A stretch of DNA of 64,000 nucleotides from JBCBTD01 sp039818825 (GCA_039818825.1 JBCBTD010000007.1:1-64000), one strand, 5' to 3'. Shown: positions 9,545 through 17,977, counted from the first letter of the stretch. Notes: generated by a model from the sequence alone, not told the origin. Translations and numbers: made by a program.

Positions 9545-10711
9545 CTATGCGCCAGCCCGTGGTTGCCAGGCGACGACGGGGACGGCACCGATGACACCAC
9601 GCAACGTCACGTCGCCGAGATCGCGGACCTCGAAGCTGGGGACGCGTCGAGCGAAGGCGGCCGATGCGACGAGCGGCGCTGCGGTGGTGCTGCAGAGATC
9701 GGCGAGCCGGCTCGCGATGTTCACGTCGCGGCCGATCACCGTATAGTCGAGGCGGGCGCCCGATCCGACGTTGCCGAACGCGACGCTACCGTGGTGGAGC
9801 GCGAGCTTGACGCCGAACTCGCCACCATCGACGACGCGCTCGTGGGCACTGATGGCGGCGTTCAGCGCCCGGCGACAAGCAACATCGTCGTCCAGGTCGT
9901 TGAAGATCGCGAGCACGCCGTCGCCCAGGTACTTCAGGACCTCGCCGCCCTCGCTTTCGATCGGCGACACGATACAGTCGAAAAAGCGATTGAGCAGGGC
10001 AACGGTGTCGCGCGCATCGAGCGACGACGACCGGCTGGTGAAGCCTTGCATGTCGGCGAACAACACCGCAGCCCGAATGTCGAGCGTGTCGCCCCGCTGG
10101 ACTTGGCCCGACAGGATACGATCACGTGGCTCGACGCCGACGTACATCCCAAGTGTTTCGCGGAAGAGCTGCCATGCACGCCTGAGGTCGATCAGCATCG
10201 CGAGCGCCGGCTCGACGATCCGGACCACGTCCAGGTGGTGGTCGGCGAAACCGTCGGCCAGCCGGGTGGCGAACGTCACCCCACCCGCGCCGTCGTCTTG
10301 GAAGAAGACGGGAACGCAGACGTAGTCCGAATAGCCTGCAGCCCGCAGCTCGTCGGTGATCTCGAACGGTGTATCGGCGCGCTCATCGAGACGCACACGC
10401 ACCCATTCGCGCGTCTGGTGCGCGAGATGGTATGGGCTGGCCTCGTAAACGGCCTGGTTGCCCCAGGGAAACTCCAGCTCGCGGACCCCGTCTTCGCGCG
10501 TCCAGATGCGGCCGAGGCCCCGCCGCTCCGCGTGCAAGGTCGGATAGGCGGTTGCCATCCGATCGAGCGGGACGCCGGCGTCGGTCAGTCGCTGGACCAG
10601 CCCCATCGTTGCCGCATCATGGTCGTCGATGAAGCGAGCGTCGCGCAACAGCCAGTCACGCACAGGCAGGCCGCGGGCCAAGCCCTCCGTCGCCGTCGGC
10701 ACGACCGCCAT
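9545..10711 (-). CDS. Class III adenylate/guanylate cyclase domain protein
   Basis: 388 residues from the ATG at 10711, which has GGGAAGGG upstream; an alternative ATG at 10771 would give 408 residues and overlap the protease gene. Residues about 1-190 look like a GAF-type sensory region. The cyclase domain follows, with metal-binding Asp220 (LFADMQGF) and Asp264 (YLGDGVLAIF), the adenine-selecting Lys260, and the VIGRDVNIASRL motif holding the Asn/Arg pair. It should make cAMP. No membrane helices. It lies immediately downstream of an HtrA-like protease on the same strand. Confidence 0.88.
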   Translation of the reverse strand: MAVVPTATEGLARGLPVRDWLLRDARFIDDHDAATMGLVQRLTDAGVPLDRMATAYPTLHAERRGLGRIWTREDGVRELEFPWGNQAVYEASPYHLAHQTREWVRVRLDERADTPFEITDELRAAGYSDYVCVPVFFQDDGAGGVTFATRLADGFADHHLDVVRIVEPALAMLIDLRRAWQLFRETLGMYVGVEPRDRILSGQVQRGDTLDIRAAVLFADMQGFTSRSSSLDARDTVALLNRFFDCIVSPIESEGGEVLKYLGDGVLAIFNDLDDDVACRRALNAAISAHERVVDGGEFGVKLALHHGSVAFGNVGSGARLDYTVIGRDVNIASRLADLCSTTAAPLVASAAFARRVPSFEVRDLGDVTLRGVIGAVPVVAWQPRAGA

Positions 10712-10733
10712 GCGGAACCCTTCCCCGGATCGA

Positions 10734-11753
10734 TCAGCGTCGAGTCCGCTCCTCGGGAACGAGTTCGACATCGCGCAGCTCGCCCTCGGCCAGCACGGTC
10801 AACGTCGTTGCAACACCGATCCGCCCGTCGTTCAGCAACCTGAACAGATCGTCGGCCCCGGTGACCGGCTCGCCGTCGAGCGCCAGGATGAGGGCCCCTT
10901 GAACGAGCCCGGATCGCGCCGCCGGCCCTTCGGGCTCGACGCTGGAGATGGCGACCGCCGCCGGCTGGTCGCGGCCGAGCCGCAGCGCGATCCGCCGCGG
11001 CAGCGGTGTCGTCTGCGCGGCGACGCCGATGAAGGCGCGCCTGACCCGACCGTGGCGCACGATCTCGCTGACGACGTAACTCGCGGTATTGCTGGCGACG
11101 GCAAAACAGATGTTCTGCGCACCGGCGATCACGGCGGTGTTGATGCCGATCACATCACCGTTGGACGATACCAGCGGGCCGCCCGAGTTGCCGGGATTGA
11201 GCGCCGCATCGGTCTGCACGACGTCGTCGATCAACCGGCCACTGCGAGCCCGCAGCGAACGACCCACGGCGGAGACGACGCCGGCCGTGACGGTCGCGTC
11301 GAAGCCCAAGGGATTGCCGATGGCCACGACCAACTGGCCGCGGCGCAGCCCCTTGCTGTCGCCGAGACGCGCCGCCGGCATCGTCCCAGGGTCGTGGGCT
11401 CGGAGCAGCGCGAGGTCGGTGTCGGGGTCGTCGCCCAAGACGCGGGCGCCGATCGTCCGGCCGTCGGTCGTGCCCAAACGGACCTCACGCGCACCTTGAA
11501 CGACGTGGCTGTTCGTCAGAACGAGCCCGTCGGGCGCGATGACGACGCCGGACCCCAGGCCGCCCGCGGTTCCCCGCCGTTGATCGGGCGCCGCGGCGAC
11601 GCGCACCACGGCAGGGCCGACGGCATCGACCACGTCGACCACGGCGCGCGAATAGGCGTCGAACAGCGCCTCGTCACCGATCGGAACCGCGCTGGCGGCG
11701 GACGACAAGGGATCGAAACGGTCGGCGATCAAGGCGTGTCGGGGAGCGAGCAT
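10734..11753 (-). CDS. S1C family (HtrA/Deg-like) serine protease without signal peptide
   Basis: 339-residue trypsin-like protease with one C-terminal PDZ domain (about residues 225-330). The triad is clear: His83 (LTNSHVV), Asp113 (DTDLALLR) and Ser190 (NPGNSGGPL). Unlike DegP or DegS, the N-terminus shows no signal peptide or membrane anchor, so a cytoplasmic or otherwise exported location must be considered. It is the upstream partner of the cyclase gene, 22 nt apart if the cyclase starts at 10711, suggesting one transcription unit. Confidence 0.9.
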   Translation of the reverse strand: MLAPRHALIADRFDPLSSAASAVPIGDEALFDAYSRAVVDVVDAVGPAVVRVAAAPDQRRGTAGGLGSGVVIAPDGLVLTNSHVVQGAREVRLGTTDGRTIGARVLGDDPDTDLALLRAHDPGTMPAARLGDSKGLRRGQLVVAIGNPLGFDATVTAGVVSAVGRSLRARSGRLIDDVVQTDAALNPGNSGGPLVSSNGDVIGINTAVIAGAQNICFAVASNTASYVVSEIVRHGRVRRAFIGVAAQTTPLPRRIALRLGRDQPAAVAISSVEPEGPAARSGLVQGALILALDGEPVTGADDLFRLLNDGRIGVATTLTVLAEGELRDVELVPEERTRR

Positions 11754-11844
11754 GCCGGACCTCCATTCGTCTCCAGCGTCGTGATGTGGGGACTATTCCA
11801 GCGGGTGCCACCTCCCCGAGCGCGATCGGCAACTCGGCGCGCGA

Positions 11845-12627
11845 TCACTCCCCCCGCCACACCGGCGGGCGCTTCTCCAGGAACGCCGCCATCCCTTCGC
11901 GGAAATCGCGGCTGGTGTAGCCGCGGGCGACCAGGTCGCGAGTGTCGGCGTCGGGGCCTTCGATGCGCAGCCGGCGGAGCGCCTCCTTGGTGCCGCGCAA
12001 GGTCAAGGGAGCGTGGGTGGCGAGCAGCTCGGCAAGCGCCGTGACCCGTGCCTCCAGGGCCGGCCGATCGTCGACCAGCTCGTGGACGAAACCGGCGGCC
12101 TTGGTCTCCTCGGCGTTCAGGAGACGCGCGGTGAACAGCATCTCACGGACGAGCCCGGCCCCACCGAGCGTGACCAGTCGCGCCAGGTTTGCGGCCGACA
12201 AACAGTTCCCGAGGGTCCGCGCGATCGGAAAGCCGAACTTCAGGCTGCGGGTCGCCACACGAAGATCGCAGACCACGGCGATCACCACACCGCCGCCGGT
12301 GCAGGCGCCGTCGATGGCGGCGATGGTCGGCACGGGACAGGTCTCGATGGCCGTGAGCACCTTCTCGATGCGGCGCTCGTAGGCCCAGGCATCCTCGTTG
12401 GTGCGCAGATCCTCGAATTCGGCGAGGTCGGTGCCGGCGGCGAACGCCTTGCCGCCGGCACCCTCGACGACGATGGCCTTCAGCGAGCCGTCGGCGGGCG
12501 CCGCGGCACAGATCTCACCGAAGCCCTCGTACATGGCCATGGTCATCGCATTCCGCGCCTGCGGGCGGTTCAGCACCGCCCGGCCGATGCCGTCGCGGAC
12601 CTCGTAAAGCAACTCGTCGGTGGCCAT
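11845..12627 (-). CDS. Crotonase-superfamily protein (enoyl-CoA hydratase/isomerase family)
   Basis: 260-residue crotonase fold protein. The oxyanion-hole regions are present (KAFAAGTDLAEF and IDGACTGGGVVIAVVCD). The two glutamates that do hydration in classical enoyl-CoA hydratases are missing: the first position is Val115 and the second is Ile135 (FGFPIARTLG). A plain hydratase role is therefore doubtful; another acyl-CoA reaction is more likely. It is divergent from an acyl-CoA dehydrogenase gene across 167 bp, pointing to acyl-CoA catabolism. Confidence 0.85.
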   Translation of the reverse strand: MATDELLYEVRDGIGRAVLNRPQARNAMTMAMYEGFGEICAAAPADGSLKAIVVEGAGGKAFAAGTDLAEFEDLRTNEDAWAYERRIEKVLTAIETCPVPTIAAIDGACTGGGVVIAVVCDLRVATRSLKFGFPIARTLGNCLSAANLARLVTLGGAGLVREMLFTARLLNAEETKAAGFVHELVDDRPALEARVTALAELLATHAPLTLRGTKEALRRLRIEGPDADTRDLVARGYTSRDFREGMAAFLEKRPPVWRGE

Positions 12628-12794
12628 GGCGATGGTCTCCCGGGCAGTGCGTGTCGGGCTGCGATAGACGGGGTCGGCCGGGGCACGTCAACCCGGATCG
12701 GCTGCGGCGACGCGCCCGCAGCCGCGGGCGTCGGTTGACGCCTACCCCGTCCGCCCGCCAAGCTCGCCCATAGGGACCGACGGACGAGGCGAGC

Positions 12795-13970
12795 ATGGAC
12801 CGGATCGTTGACGGCGCGGACGACGACGGCACGGCGGAGGTCCGCGCCGGCGTGCGCGACCTCTGTGTTCGGTTTCCAGACAGCTACTGGCGCGAGGTCG
12901 ACCGCGAGCGCAGCTACCCGACCGCGTTCGTCACGGCCCTGACCGAAGCCGGCTACCTGGCGGCGCTGGTGCCGGAAGCCTATGGCGGCAGCGGTCTCGG
13001 CCTGCGGGTGGCGGCGGCGATCCTGGAAGAAGTGCACCGCAGCGGCGGCAACGGCGCCGCCTGCCACGCGCAGATGTACACCATGGGCACGGTGCTCAGG
13101 CACGGCAGCGAGGCGCAGAAGGACCAATGGCTGCCGCGGATCGCCACCGGTGAGGTGCGGCTGCAGGCCTTCGGCGTCACCGAGCCGACCAGCGGCACCG
13201 ACACGCTCAGCCTGCAAACCACGGCGGTCAGGGACGGCGACCACTACCGCATCAACGGCCAGAAAATCTGGACCAGCCGGGCCGAGCACTCGGACTTGAT
13301 GCTGCTGTTGGCCCGCACGACACCCAAGGCCGAGGTCGTCAAGCGTACGGACGGGCTGTCGGTCTTCCTGGTCGACATGCGCGAGGCGGTGGGCAATGGC
13401 CTGACCATCCGGCCGATCCGCACGATGCTGAACCACGCCACCGCCGAAGTGTTCTTCGACGACCTCCGGGTGCCGGCCGAGAACAGGATCGGCGACGAGG
13501 GCAAAGGCTTTCGCTACATCCTGGACGGTATGAACGCCGAGCGGGTGCTGATCGCCGCCGAGTGCATCGGCGACGGCCGCTGGTTCGTCGACAAGGCGGC
13601 GTCCTACGCCAAGGAGCGCGTCGTTTTCGGCCGGCCGATCGGCCAGAACCAGGGTGTCCAGTTCCCCATCGCCCGCGCCTATGCTGCCGTGGAAGCTGCC
13701 GACCTCATGGTGCAGAAGGCGGCCAGCCTGTTCGACGCCGGCCGGCCCTGCGCGGAGCAGGCCAACATCGCCAAGCTCCTGGCCTCCGAAGCTTCCTGGG
13801 CGGCGGCCGACACGTGCGTCCAAATCCACGGCGGCTTCGGTTTTGCGGAGGAATACGACGTCGAACGCAAGTTCAGGGAAACGCGGCTCTATCAGGTCGC
13901 CCCGATCTCGACGAATCTGATCCTGGCGTACGTAGGCGAGCACGTGCTGGGGCTGCCGCGGAGCTATTGA
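12795..13970 (+). CDS. Acyl-CoA dehydrogenase
   Basis: 391-residue FAD-dependent acyl-CoA dehydrogenase, normal length. It contains the flavin-binding stretch FGVTEPTSGTDT, the INGQKIWTSRAEHSD segment and the C-terminal QIHGGFGFAEEYDVER. The usual catalytic Glu of medium-chain enzymes (IYEGT) is replaced by LYQVAPIST. Glu249 in DGMNAER sits at the alternative helix-G position used by isovaleryl- and long-chain enzymes, so the protein should still be active. Substrate unknown. It likely works with the divergent crotonase. Confidence 0.9.
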   Translation: MDRIVDGADDDGTAEVRAGVRDLCVRFPDSYWREVDRERSYPTAFVTALTEAGYLAALVPEAYGGSGLGLRVAAAILEEVHRSGGNGAACHAQMYTMGTVLRHGSEAQKDQWLPRIATGEVRLQAFGVTEPTSGTDTLSLQTTAVRDGDHYRINGQKIWTSRAEHSDLMLLLARTTPKAEVVKRTDGLSVFLVDMREAVGNGLTIRPIRTMLNHATAEVFFDDLRVPAENRIGDEGKGFRYILDGMNAERVLIAAECIGDGRWFVDKAASYAKERVVFGRPIGQNQGVQFPIARAYAAVEAADLMVQKAASLFDAGRPCAEQANIAKLLASEASWAAADTCVQIHGGFGFAEEYDVERKFRETRLYQVAPISTNLILAYVGEHVLGLPRSY

Positions 13971-14395
13971 GTCGAGTCGACGCGACTGTGTCGAAGGAGC
14001 GTCGATGTCGTCGACTCGCATTGTGTGCGGGCTTCGTCAGGTTGGTCGGCGCCGCGTAGTGGCCGCCCGTCGCCGAAAGCACGGCTGTCGCAAAGGTCTG
14101 CAGATGATGGAACACGTCAGCCTTCCATTCGATGAGCGGCGACAGAGAGGCCTCTATTGTCTTCGCGTATCAATCGAGATTGACCATTGCCGGGCAATTC
14201 ATATTGCACTGATGTAGATCAATACAAAAGCGGAACGCTTTCGCACTATGCTGGAATCTCGATGCGGCGGGTCGTCTAGGGACACCGACTCGACGTGCCA
14301 GATGCAAACTAATCGCGCTGAATGTGCTTGGATTGATAGCTCTTAAATCGAAACACCAAGAATTCTAGTACGCTAACATAAAAAAGGAAACAAAC
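13971..14395. promoter_or_regulatory. Intergenic region before the RTX gene with inverted repeats and an FNR/CRP-like site
   Basis: 425 bp without a convincing gene. A 10 bp perfect inverted repeat (CGAGTCGACG at 13973-13982, CGTCGACTCG at 14009-14018) follows the acyl-CoA dehydrogenase stop and may be its 3' hairpin. From about 14140 the DNA turns AT-rich. It contains the dyad ATTGCCGGGCAAT and, at 14209-14222, CTGATGTAGATCAA, one mismatch from the FNR consensus TTGAT-N4-ATCAA. An AAGGAA Shine-Dalgarno stretch precedes the GTG start of the RTX gene. Confidence 0.5.
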
Positions 14396-15382
14396 GTGGC
14401 AAATGTCAATTTCCAATCTGGTGCGGATTTGATTTCGCCGAGCTTTATTGGTAGCCCAATTGTTATTAATTCAAACAGCTTCGTCATCACGACACAGAAT
14501 TCTTCATCATTTTTTGTGTACTATGGCAATTTCTACTACGACGTTTCTGATAATGTTTATGGTTATGTTACAGGAATAAACTATGCTGATTATTCCTACA
14601 ACAGCATCACTTTCCGAAATATGTATTTAGACGCATCGTATCTACAGTATCTTGTTGAAAATGGAGATACTTATAGTTTTTATGCCTACATGCTCTCGCA
14701 GAATGATTATATTAACGGGTCAATCTTCGGAGATCGCATTGCCGGCTACGGCGGTAACGATACTATCTCCAGCCATTCGGGGAACGACACCGTTGCGGGT
14801 GGACACGGTGACGATGTCGTTTACGGCGGTGACGACAATGACGTGATTTTTGGTCAAGATGGCAACGATTATTTGTATGGTGATGCTGACAACGACAGCA
14901 TCTACGGGCAGCTCGGCAACGACTACTTGTCGGGCGGTAGCGGCGCCGATGCGCTGATAGGCGGCTCGGGATACGATCTACTCGTTGGTGGCACAGGGGC
15001 TGACTACGTCGACGGCGGTTCCGAGAACGATGTGCTTTACGGTGGCGCCGACGGCGATTGGCTGTTCGGTGGAATTGGCGACGATTGGGTGTCTGGTGAT
15101 GCTGGAAACGATCTCGTGGATGGTCAACTCGGCAATGACGGCATGGTCGGCGGCGGCGGGGCAGACACGTTTTTCTTCAACCAAGGCTTCAACACCATTT
15201 ACGACTACGCGGTGGGCGATCGCGTCGATCTCTCGGCCTTCAGCTTGGGATCGATCGCCGTAGCAGATTGGTTCGCCATCGACTACAATGGAACGGTGTA
15301 CTTTGACTTCGGCTACGGCAATGCCTTGCTCGTCACCGGGCCGGCCGCGCTGACGTTCGCCGACCTCGACATCACGATCTGA
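14396..15382 (+). CDS. RTX (hemolysin-type) calcium-binding repeat protein
   Basis: 328-residue acidic protein, probably secreted by a type I system. Residues 1 to about 115 are rich in Tyr, Ser and Asn and match nothing I recognise. Residues about 118-260 are a run of GGxGxDxxx-type nonapeptides that form a calcium-binding beta-roll. The last 60 residues (HxFFFNQGFNTIYDYAVGDRVDL-like, ending LDITI) resemble the C-terminal type I secretion signal region. No HlyB/HlyD exporter is nearby. The GTG start follows AAGGAA. The 5' third of the gene is strikingly AT-rich while the repeat part is near host composition, a sign of transfer or of a mosaic gene. Confidence 0.88.
   Translation: MANVNFQSGADLISPSFIGSPIVINSNSFVITTQNSSSFFVYYGNFYYDVSDNVYGYVTGINYADYSYNSITFRNMYLDASYLQYLVENGDTYSFYAYMLSQNDYINGSIFGDRIAGYGGNDTISSHSGNDTVAGGHGDDVVYGGDDNDVIFGQDGNDYLYGDADNDSIYGQLGNDYLSGGSGADALIGGSGYDLLVGGTGADYVDGGSENDVLYGGADGDWLFGGIGDDWVSGDAGNDLVDGQLGNDGMVGGGGADTFFFNQGFNTIYDYAVGDRVDLSAFSLGSIAVADWFAIDYNGTVYFDFGYGNALLVTGPAALTFADLDITI
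14750..15170 (+). repeat. RTX nonapeptide repeat block
   Basis: About 15 degenerate 27 bp units encoding GGxGNDxxx-type nonapeptides, seen for example as GNDYLYGDA, GADALIGGS and ENDVLYGGA. Each two turns would bind calcium between loops. Divergence at the DNA level is high, so it is a protein repeat rather than a DNA tandem repeat. Confidence 0.85.
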
Positions 15383-15582
15383 GCAACCGCTGGCTCGTGC
15401 ACCGACACGTTCGCTCGATACGGCGCGTCCGGGATCGCGGGCGCTGCAGATCGGCACCGCGGCCGGGCGTTGGCACGTCGGGCGCTCGACGTTGGGCGAG
15501 CTGCGGTGCGCGAGGATTCAGCGGGAGCATCCTGCTCCAGCGATTGGCAATGTCTCCGCGAGCGGCGGTCAAACCACTTCGC

Positions 15583-15903
15583 TCATTCAGCCGTCTCGGC
15601 ATAAACCCACTCCAAATACTCGACGTTCACGTCGGCGATCGCGACGACCTGGATGCTTGGTGTTTCGTAAGGGTGTAGGTCGCGGATCTGCGCCTCGCAG
15701 TGTGCCGCGAGCGAGCGCCGCGTCTTGATCCGGAGCGGGATTTCGGTGGCCCGCTCGAGCTTGCCTTTCCAGACGTACCGGCTGATCACCTCGGCGAATT
15801 GGTTGGTGGCGGCGGCCAGACGCGCCGACAAGAGGCGCTCGGCGATCCTGTCGGCCACCTCGTGTGACGGGCAATTGACCCAGATGTCGACGATCTCCTT
15901 CAT
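15583..15903 (-). CDS. cutA: Divalent-cation tolerance protein CutA
   Basis: 106-residue CutA1 family protein, a small trimeric cytoplasmic protein linked to metal tolerance. The family core VISRYVWKGKLERATEIPLRIKTR and the C-terminal LHPYETPSIQVVAI are intact. The ATG at 15903 gives the standard length; an in-frame start 63 nt upstream adds an atypical basic tail. It follows the ABC exporter gene on the same strand after 81 nt. Confidence 0.92.
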   Translation of the reverse strand: MKEIVDIWVNCPSHEVADRIAERLLSARLAAATNQFAEVISRYVWKGKLERATEIPLRIKTRRSLAAHCEAQIRDLHPYETPSIQVVAIADVNVEYLEWVYAETAE

Positions 15904-15984
15904 CGCTTGGTTCCCTCGCTGGTTGGGTTGGTTCTTCGCCTTGGCGGGCCAGGCGCGGGGAACCACGTCCCCGCGCCTGAAGCC

Positions 15985-17751
15985 TCACCCACCCGCACCC
16001 GGCGTCCACGCCACCGCCTGAATGTCGTGGAGACGGCGATAGTGCCCATCCTCATTCGCAAGGAGGGCATCGTGTGTGCCCTCCTCGACGATTCGGCCCT
16101 GGTCGAAGACCAGCAGGCGGTCGACGTGCCGGACCGTCGAGAGCCGATGGGCGATGACCAAGGTCGTGCGGCCAGCCATCAACCGCTCCAGCGCTTCCTG
16201 GATCGCCTGTTCGCTCTCGCTGTCCAAGGACGAGGTGGCCTCGTCGAGGATCAGGATCGGGCGGTCGGCCAGAAGGGCACGGGCGATCGCCACCCGCTGG
16301 CGCTCACCTCCTGAGAGCTTCACACCGCGCTCACCGACCAGGGTGCCGTAGCCGTCGGGTAGGCCAGCGATGAACCCATGCGCATTGGCGAGCCTGGCGG
16401 CGCGCTCGATCTCCTCGGCACCGGCCGTGGGCTTGGCGTAGGCGATGTTCTCCGCCAGCGACCGGTGGAACAGCACCGGCTCCTGCGGCACCAAGGCGAT
16501 CGCCTGGCGCAGGCTCGCCTGGGTCACCTGCGCGATGTCCCATCCATCGATGCGGATGGCACCGCCGTCGATGTCGTGGAGCCGCTGCAGGAGCTTCACG
16601 AACGTCGATTTGCCGCTGCCCGAATGGCCGACGAGCGCGATCTTCTCGCCGCCCCGGATGGCGACATCCAGGCCGTCGAACAGCGGCCGGCCCCCGGCGC
16701 CGTAGCCAAAGCGCACCGCCTCGAACGCGATGGCCGCGTCATCGACGACGAGCGGCGTCGCTTTGGTGCCGTCGACGATCTCCGGCACCAGTTCGCGGTA
16801 GCTGACGACGGGGTAGAGATCGCCCGCCGCCCGCTCCAGGGTGCGGATGTGCTGGCCGATCTCGGCGAGATAGCGGTTCACGAAGAGGAAGGCGGTGACG
16901 ACGTAGACCACGTCGCCCGGCGTCGCCTCACCTTCGGCCCACAGCCAGATGGCGGCGCCGAGCATCAGTCCCTGAACCAGCGCCATGCAGGCCGCTTGGC
17001 CGATCTGGGTGTGCACCGACATGTTCCAGGTGCGCACGAAGTGCCAGTTCCAGCGGTCGAGAAAGCCGGCCAAGCGTTGCTCCTCGCGCGGCTCGGCGGC
17101 CGTGGTCTTCACCAGCATGTTGTTGGTGATGGCGTCGGCAATGGCACCCGACAGCTCGCTGTCGACGCCGACGAAGGCGCGGTGGCGCGGCGCCATGAGC
17201 TTGGTCGACAGGACCAAGCTGACGGCGACGTAGAAGGCGGCGCCGCTGAGGAACAGCACGCCCATGAGCGGCCATTTCCACGCCATCACCAGGCCCGTGC
17301 CGAAGGTCACCAGCACCGCCGGCACGATGCCGAAGTAGAGCGCGTCGCCGAAGTCGTCGAAGGCCCAGGTGGCGCGCGTGATGTTGCGCACGGTCTTGCC
17401 GGCGAAGGTGTCCGCGTGCCAGCTCGCAGAAAAGCGCTGCACCTTGGCGAAAGCTTCGGCGCATATCGCCCGCATCGCCCGGCTGGCGACCATGCACCAC
17501 ACGTAGTCGCCGCCTTTGTGCAGCGCGTGGAACAGGATGGTCAGGCCAAGGACGGCGAGAAAGGCGTCGAAGGCCGCGTCAGGCGTGGCCTGGTCGACCA
17601 GCGCGTCGATCAGCCCGCCGATGGCGAGCGGCATCGCCACGTCGACGGCCGTGGCACCGAGCATGCCGGCCGACGCGAAGGTGAGCAGCAGGGGCAGGCG
17701 CCGCCAGTAGCGCCACGCAAAACGGAAAACGTCCGAGAGTCCGGGTTCCAT
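15985..17751 (-). CDS. ABC exporter (fused permease/ATPase)
   Basis: 588-residue half-transporter. An N-terminal six-helix exporter domain (about residues 15-310) is followed by an ATPase with Walker A GHSGSGKST (about 370), signature LSGGERQRVAIA (about 478), Walker B ILILDEATSSLD (about 500) and H-loop IAHRLST. It is of the multidrug/lipid exporter class; the substrate is unknown. Its leader carries a promoter, a nine-residue ORF and two hairpins (17836-17977), so expression may be controlled by attenuation. cutA lies downstream. Confidence 0.92.
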   Translation of the reverse strand: MEPGLSDVFRFAWRYWRRLPLLLTFASAGMLGATAVDVAMPLAIGGLIDALVDQATPDAAFDAFLAVLGLTILFHALHKGGDYVWCMVASRAMRAICAEAFAKVQRFSASWHADTFAGKTVRNITRATWAFDDFGDALYFGIVPAVLVTFGTGLVMAWKWPLMGVLFLSGAAFYVAVSLVLSTKLMAPRHRAFVGVDSELSGAIADAITNNMLVKTTAAEPREEQRLAGFLDRWNWHFVRTWNMSVHTQIGQAACMALVQGLMLGAAIWLWAEGEATPGDVVYVVTAFLFVNRYLAEIGQHIRTLERAAGDLYPVVSYRELVPEIVDGTKATPLVVDDAAIAFEAVRFGYGAGGRPLFDGLDVAIRGGEKIALVGHSGSGKSTFVKLLQRLHDIDGGAIRIDGWDIAQVTQASLRQAIALVPQEPVLFHRSLAENIAYAKPTAGAEEIERAARLANAHGFIAGLPDGYGTLVGERGVKLSGGERQRVAIARALLADRPILILDEATSSLDSESEQAIQEALERLMAGRTTLVIAHRLSTVRHVDRLLVFDQGRIVEEGTHDALLANEDGHYRRLHDIQAVAWTPGAGG

Positions 17752-17835
17752 CGGTCGGCTCGCAAAAAAGAAGACGAGGAGCAGCCGCCGGTTGCGGGCG
17801 GCTTGAGATCGGGGCGAGGAAACGGTCGTGGGTGG

Positions 17836-17856
17836 CGCGCGCTGTCGATGCGCGCG
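17836..17856 (-). promoter_or_regulatory. Leader hairpin 2 of the ABC exporter
   Basis: CGCGCGC and GCGCGCG form a 7 bp G+C-only stem with a 7 nt loop, in the transcribed leader between the mini-ORF and the exporter ATG. No T-run follows, so it is not a classical intrinsic terminator. Confidence 0.45.
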
Positions 17857-17864
17857 GCCGGTCA

Positions 17865-17883
17865 GAAGCTGCCGTGCAGCTTC
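17865..17883 (-). promoter_or_regulatory. Leader hairpin 1 of the ABC exporter
   Basis: On the transcribed strand GAAGCTGC-ACG-GCAGCTTC is a perfect 8 bp stem with a 3 nt loop. It begins 3 nt after the stop codon of the leader ORF, close enough for a terminating or stalled ribosome to affect its folding. Confidence 0.55.
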
Positions 17884-17886
17884 AGA

Positions 17887-17916
17887 TCAATGGAAGGTGT
17901 GAGACCAACTCGTCAT
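17887..17916 (-). CDS. Putative nine-residue leader peptide (uORF)
   Basis: A 10-codon ORF encodes MTSWSHTFH. The ATG is preceded by GGGGAGG at ideal spacing, a far stronger ribosome site than most real genes here have. It lies about 25 nt after a predicted transcription start and just before two hairpins in the exporter leader. The position is that of a regulatory leader peptide; the two His and one Trp codons may matter. Translation is inferred, not shown. Confidence 0.5.
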   Translation of the reverse strand: MTSWSHTFH

Positions 17917-17948
17917 CTGAGACCTCCCCACGAACCGTGGACGCGCGT

Positions 17949-17977
17949 TGTATAGCGCCGAACGGCCGTTTCGACAA
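17949..17977 (-). promoter_or_regulatory. Candidate promoter of the ABC exporter leader
   Basis: On the minus strand TTGTCG, a 17 nt spacer and TATACA match sigma-70-type boxes at four of six positions each. Transcription would start near 17942, giving a leader of about 190 nt that includes the mini-ORF and both hairpins. Confidence 0.45.

Noticed and set aside
8140..9600. 486-codon antisense frame over the TRAP large permease
   Set aside because: His/Asp/Glu/Gln-rich artefact of the complementary strand of a hydrophobic protein gene.
14005..14217. 70-codon frame after the acyl-CoA dehydrogenase
   Set aside because: Arg-rich start derived from the inverted-repeat region, no convincing ribosome site and no recognisable family; it crosses a composition boundary.
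14750..15170. Regular repeats that might suggest a CRISPR array or DNA tandem repeat
   Set aside because: Period is 27 bp with diverged DNA but conserved GGxGxD peptide pattern, and there are no spacers; these are RTX codons.
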